This document shows positions 6,664 to 7,459 of a stretch of DNA of 7,459 nucleotides, piece after piece. The number at the start of each line of letters is the position of its first letter. The first letter of the stretch is position 1. The stretch comes from an uncultured Oscillospiraceae bacterium (GTDB lineage Bacteria > Bacillota > Clostridia > Oscillospirales > Oscillospiraceae). A program made the translations under genes and the position numbers. Location of the stretch: contig CAAEKI010000029.1 of NCBI GenBank assembly GCA_900756495.1, positions 1 through 7,459 of the forward strand, in the 5' to 3' direction. The notes beneath the pieces were generated by a model. The model searched no databases. It was not told where the DNA came from and saw only the letters and a list, made by a program, of their open reading frames with translations.

Positions 6664-7458
6664 ATGGATAACAATGTATTGGTCCCAAAGCCCCATCGGA
6701 TATTGAATATGCTCAAGCATACGAAGACGGAATGCACCTTCCGGGTGGCCTGTGACACGGAGCCGGGCTACGGGCAGTTTTTCATGCTGTCCCTGCCCAA
6801 GGTGGGCGAGGCCCCTATCTCCGCCAGCGGGAAAGGAAGGGGATATGTAGAATTTACCATTCGAAACGTAGGACTTCTCACACAGGCAATCTTTGAGCTG
6901 GAGCCGGGAAATTCCATCTTTCTCCGAGGCCCCTATGGGAACCAGTTTCCGGTCAAACAGTTCGAAAACAAGGATCTGCTGATCATCTGCGGCGGCACCG
7001 GCATGGCGCCGGTTCTGACCATGATCAACCATTTCTATGACCATCCGGAGGTGTGCAAGTCGGTCAACCTCATCTCGGGGTTCAAAAACGCAGACGCGGT
7101 GCTGTTTCGAGATGAGATTGAAAAGTTCAGAGCCCGATTCAACGTGATCACCACGCTGGACAATGAGGTTGTAGAAGGCTTTGAGACTGGGATGGTCACG
7201 GCCCACATCAGCAAAATCCCCATCCGTTCTTTTGATGACTACAACATTGTGATTGTAGGACCTCCAGTGATGATGCACTTCGCAGCGCTGGAATGCGAGA
7301 AGAATGGAGCAGAGGACTCCAAAATATGGGTGTCCTTTGAGCGTAAGATGTGCTGCGGGGTTGGAAAGTGCGGGCATTGCAAAATCAACGATACCTATGT
7401 GTGCCTGGAGGGACCGGTTTTTAACTATAGCGTTGCAAAGGATAAACTGATGGATTAA
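6664..7458 (+). CDS. asrB: anaerobic sulfite reductase subunit B (FAD, NAD(P)H and [2Fe-2S])
   Basis: This complete 264-aa protein belongs to the ferredoxin reductase/PyrK-like flavoproteins and closely resembles recalled Salmonella AsrB (about 272 aa). It takes electrons from NAD(P)H and hands them, through FAD and an iron-sulfur cluster, to AsrA in the cytoplasm. Order of parts: an FAD-binding barrel with PKVGEAPIS (45-53) and FTIRNVG (64-70); the nucleotide-binding glycine motif CGGTGMAP (109-116); VGPPVMM (198-204); and a C-terminal [2Fe-2S] site C231-x4-C236-x2-C239-x7-C247. C230 sits beside C231, so the first ligand is slightly uncertain. The ATG has AGGAG (6654-6658) 5 nt upstream and lies 9 nt after the asrA stop. 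The TAA ends one base before the window edge, so asrC cannot be confirmed. Related AsrA/AsrB-like pairs serve as NAD(P)H modules in some cytoplasmic NiFe hydrogenases, so the partner here could be the molybdoenzyme rather than, or as well as, a siroheme subunit. Confidence 0.95.
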   Translation: MDNNVLVPKPHRILNMLKHTKTECTFRVACDTEPGYGQFFMLSLPKVGEAPISASGKGRGYVEFTIRNVGLLTQAIFELEPGNSIFLRGPYGNQFPVKQFENKDLLIICGGTGMAPVLTMINHFYDHPEVCKSVNLISGFKNADAVLFRDEIEKFRARFNVITTLDNEVVEGFETGMVTAHISKIPIRSFDDYNIVIVGPPVMMHFAALECEKNGAEDSKIWVSFERKMCCGVGKCGHCKINDTYVCLEGPVFNYSVAKDKLMD

Positions 7459-7459
7459 A

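Noticed and set aside
5788..7377. 529-codon minus-strand open frame spanning asrA and asrB
   Set aside because: It crosses the boundary of two well-supported genes, and the translation is low-complexity His/Val/Leu-rich antisense without any family motif.
1..7459. CRISPR arrays, insertion sequences, tRNA or rRNA genes
   Set aside because: No regularly spaced repeats, transposase frames, terminal inverted repeats or RNA-gene sequences were seen on either strand.

Overview
The window looks like chromosomal DNA of an anaerobic, fairly GC-rich member of the Clostridia. Gut Oscillospiraceae such as the Flavonifractor/Intestinimonas group are my best guess. The reasons are strong AGGAGG-type ribosome sites, consensus-like SigA promoters, anaerobic iron-sulfur and molybdenum enzymes, and an asr-type sulfite reductase module. 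The taxonomic call is inference; no rRNA or other marker gene is present.

Layout. Positions 29-1243 (minus strand) hold a complete 12-helix MFS transporter. Positions 1244-1631 are a divergent, non-coding control region. It has a good promoter facing each way, a diverged two-copy repeat of about 30 bp, and overlapping palindromes just downstream of the rightward promoter. From 1632 to the window end runs a tightly packed plus-strand operon of four genes: (1) a molybdenum/tungsten bis-MGD oxidoreductase catalytic subunit, 892 aa; (2) a four-cluster [4Fe-4S] ferredoxin-type subunit, 207 aa, overlapping gene 1 by 4 nt; (3) a 575-aa protein that fuses a TorD-family molybdoenzyme chaperone to a full-length anaerobic sulfite reductase subunit A (AsrA), overlapping gene 2 by 4 nt; (4) AsrB, the FAD/NAD(P)H/[2Fe-2S] subunit, 9 nt after gene 3. 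The window stops one base after the asrB stop codon, so whether asrC (the siroheme subunit) follows cannot be seen.

How the genes may work together. The molybdoenzyme has no Tat signal, and neither it nor the ferredoxin subunit comes with a membrane anchor. The system therefore appears soluble and cytoplasmic, unlike the exported Phs, Psr and Ttr reductases. AsrB can take electrons from NAD(P)H through FAD and a [2Fe-2S] cluster and pass them to the two [4Fe-4S] clusters of AsrA. Two readings remain open. In model A the molybdoenzyme releases sulfite, for example from thiosulfate or another sulfur compound, and AsrAB(C) reduces it to sulfide. In model B the AsrAB pair is an NAD(P)H electron-input module for the molybdoenzyme itself, as AsrA/AsrB-like subunits are for cytoplasmic NiFe hydrogenases of Pyrococcus. 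The physical fusion of the molybdoenzyme chaperone to AsrA is the most unusual feature and ties the two halves together. The molybdoenzyme most resembles, by recalled motifs, the acetylene hydratase-like branch of the DMSO reductase superfamily, which includes gut catechol dehydroxylases, but it lacks the acetylene hydratase catalytic Asp. Its substrate is unknown. The divergent MFS protein could import that substrate.
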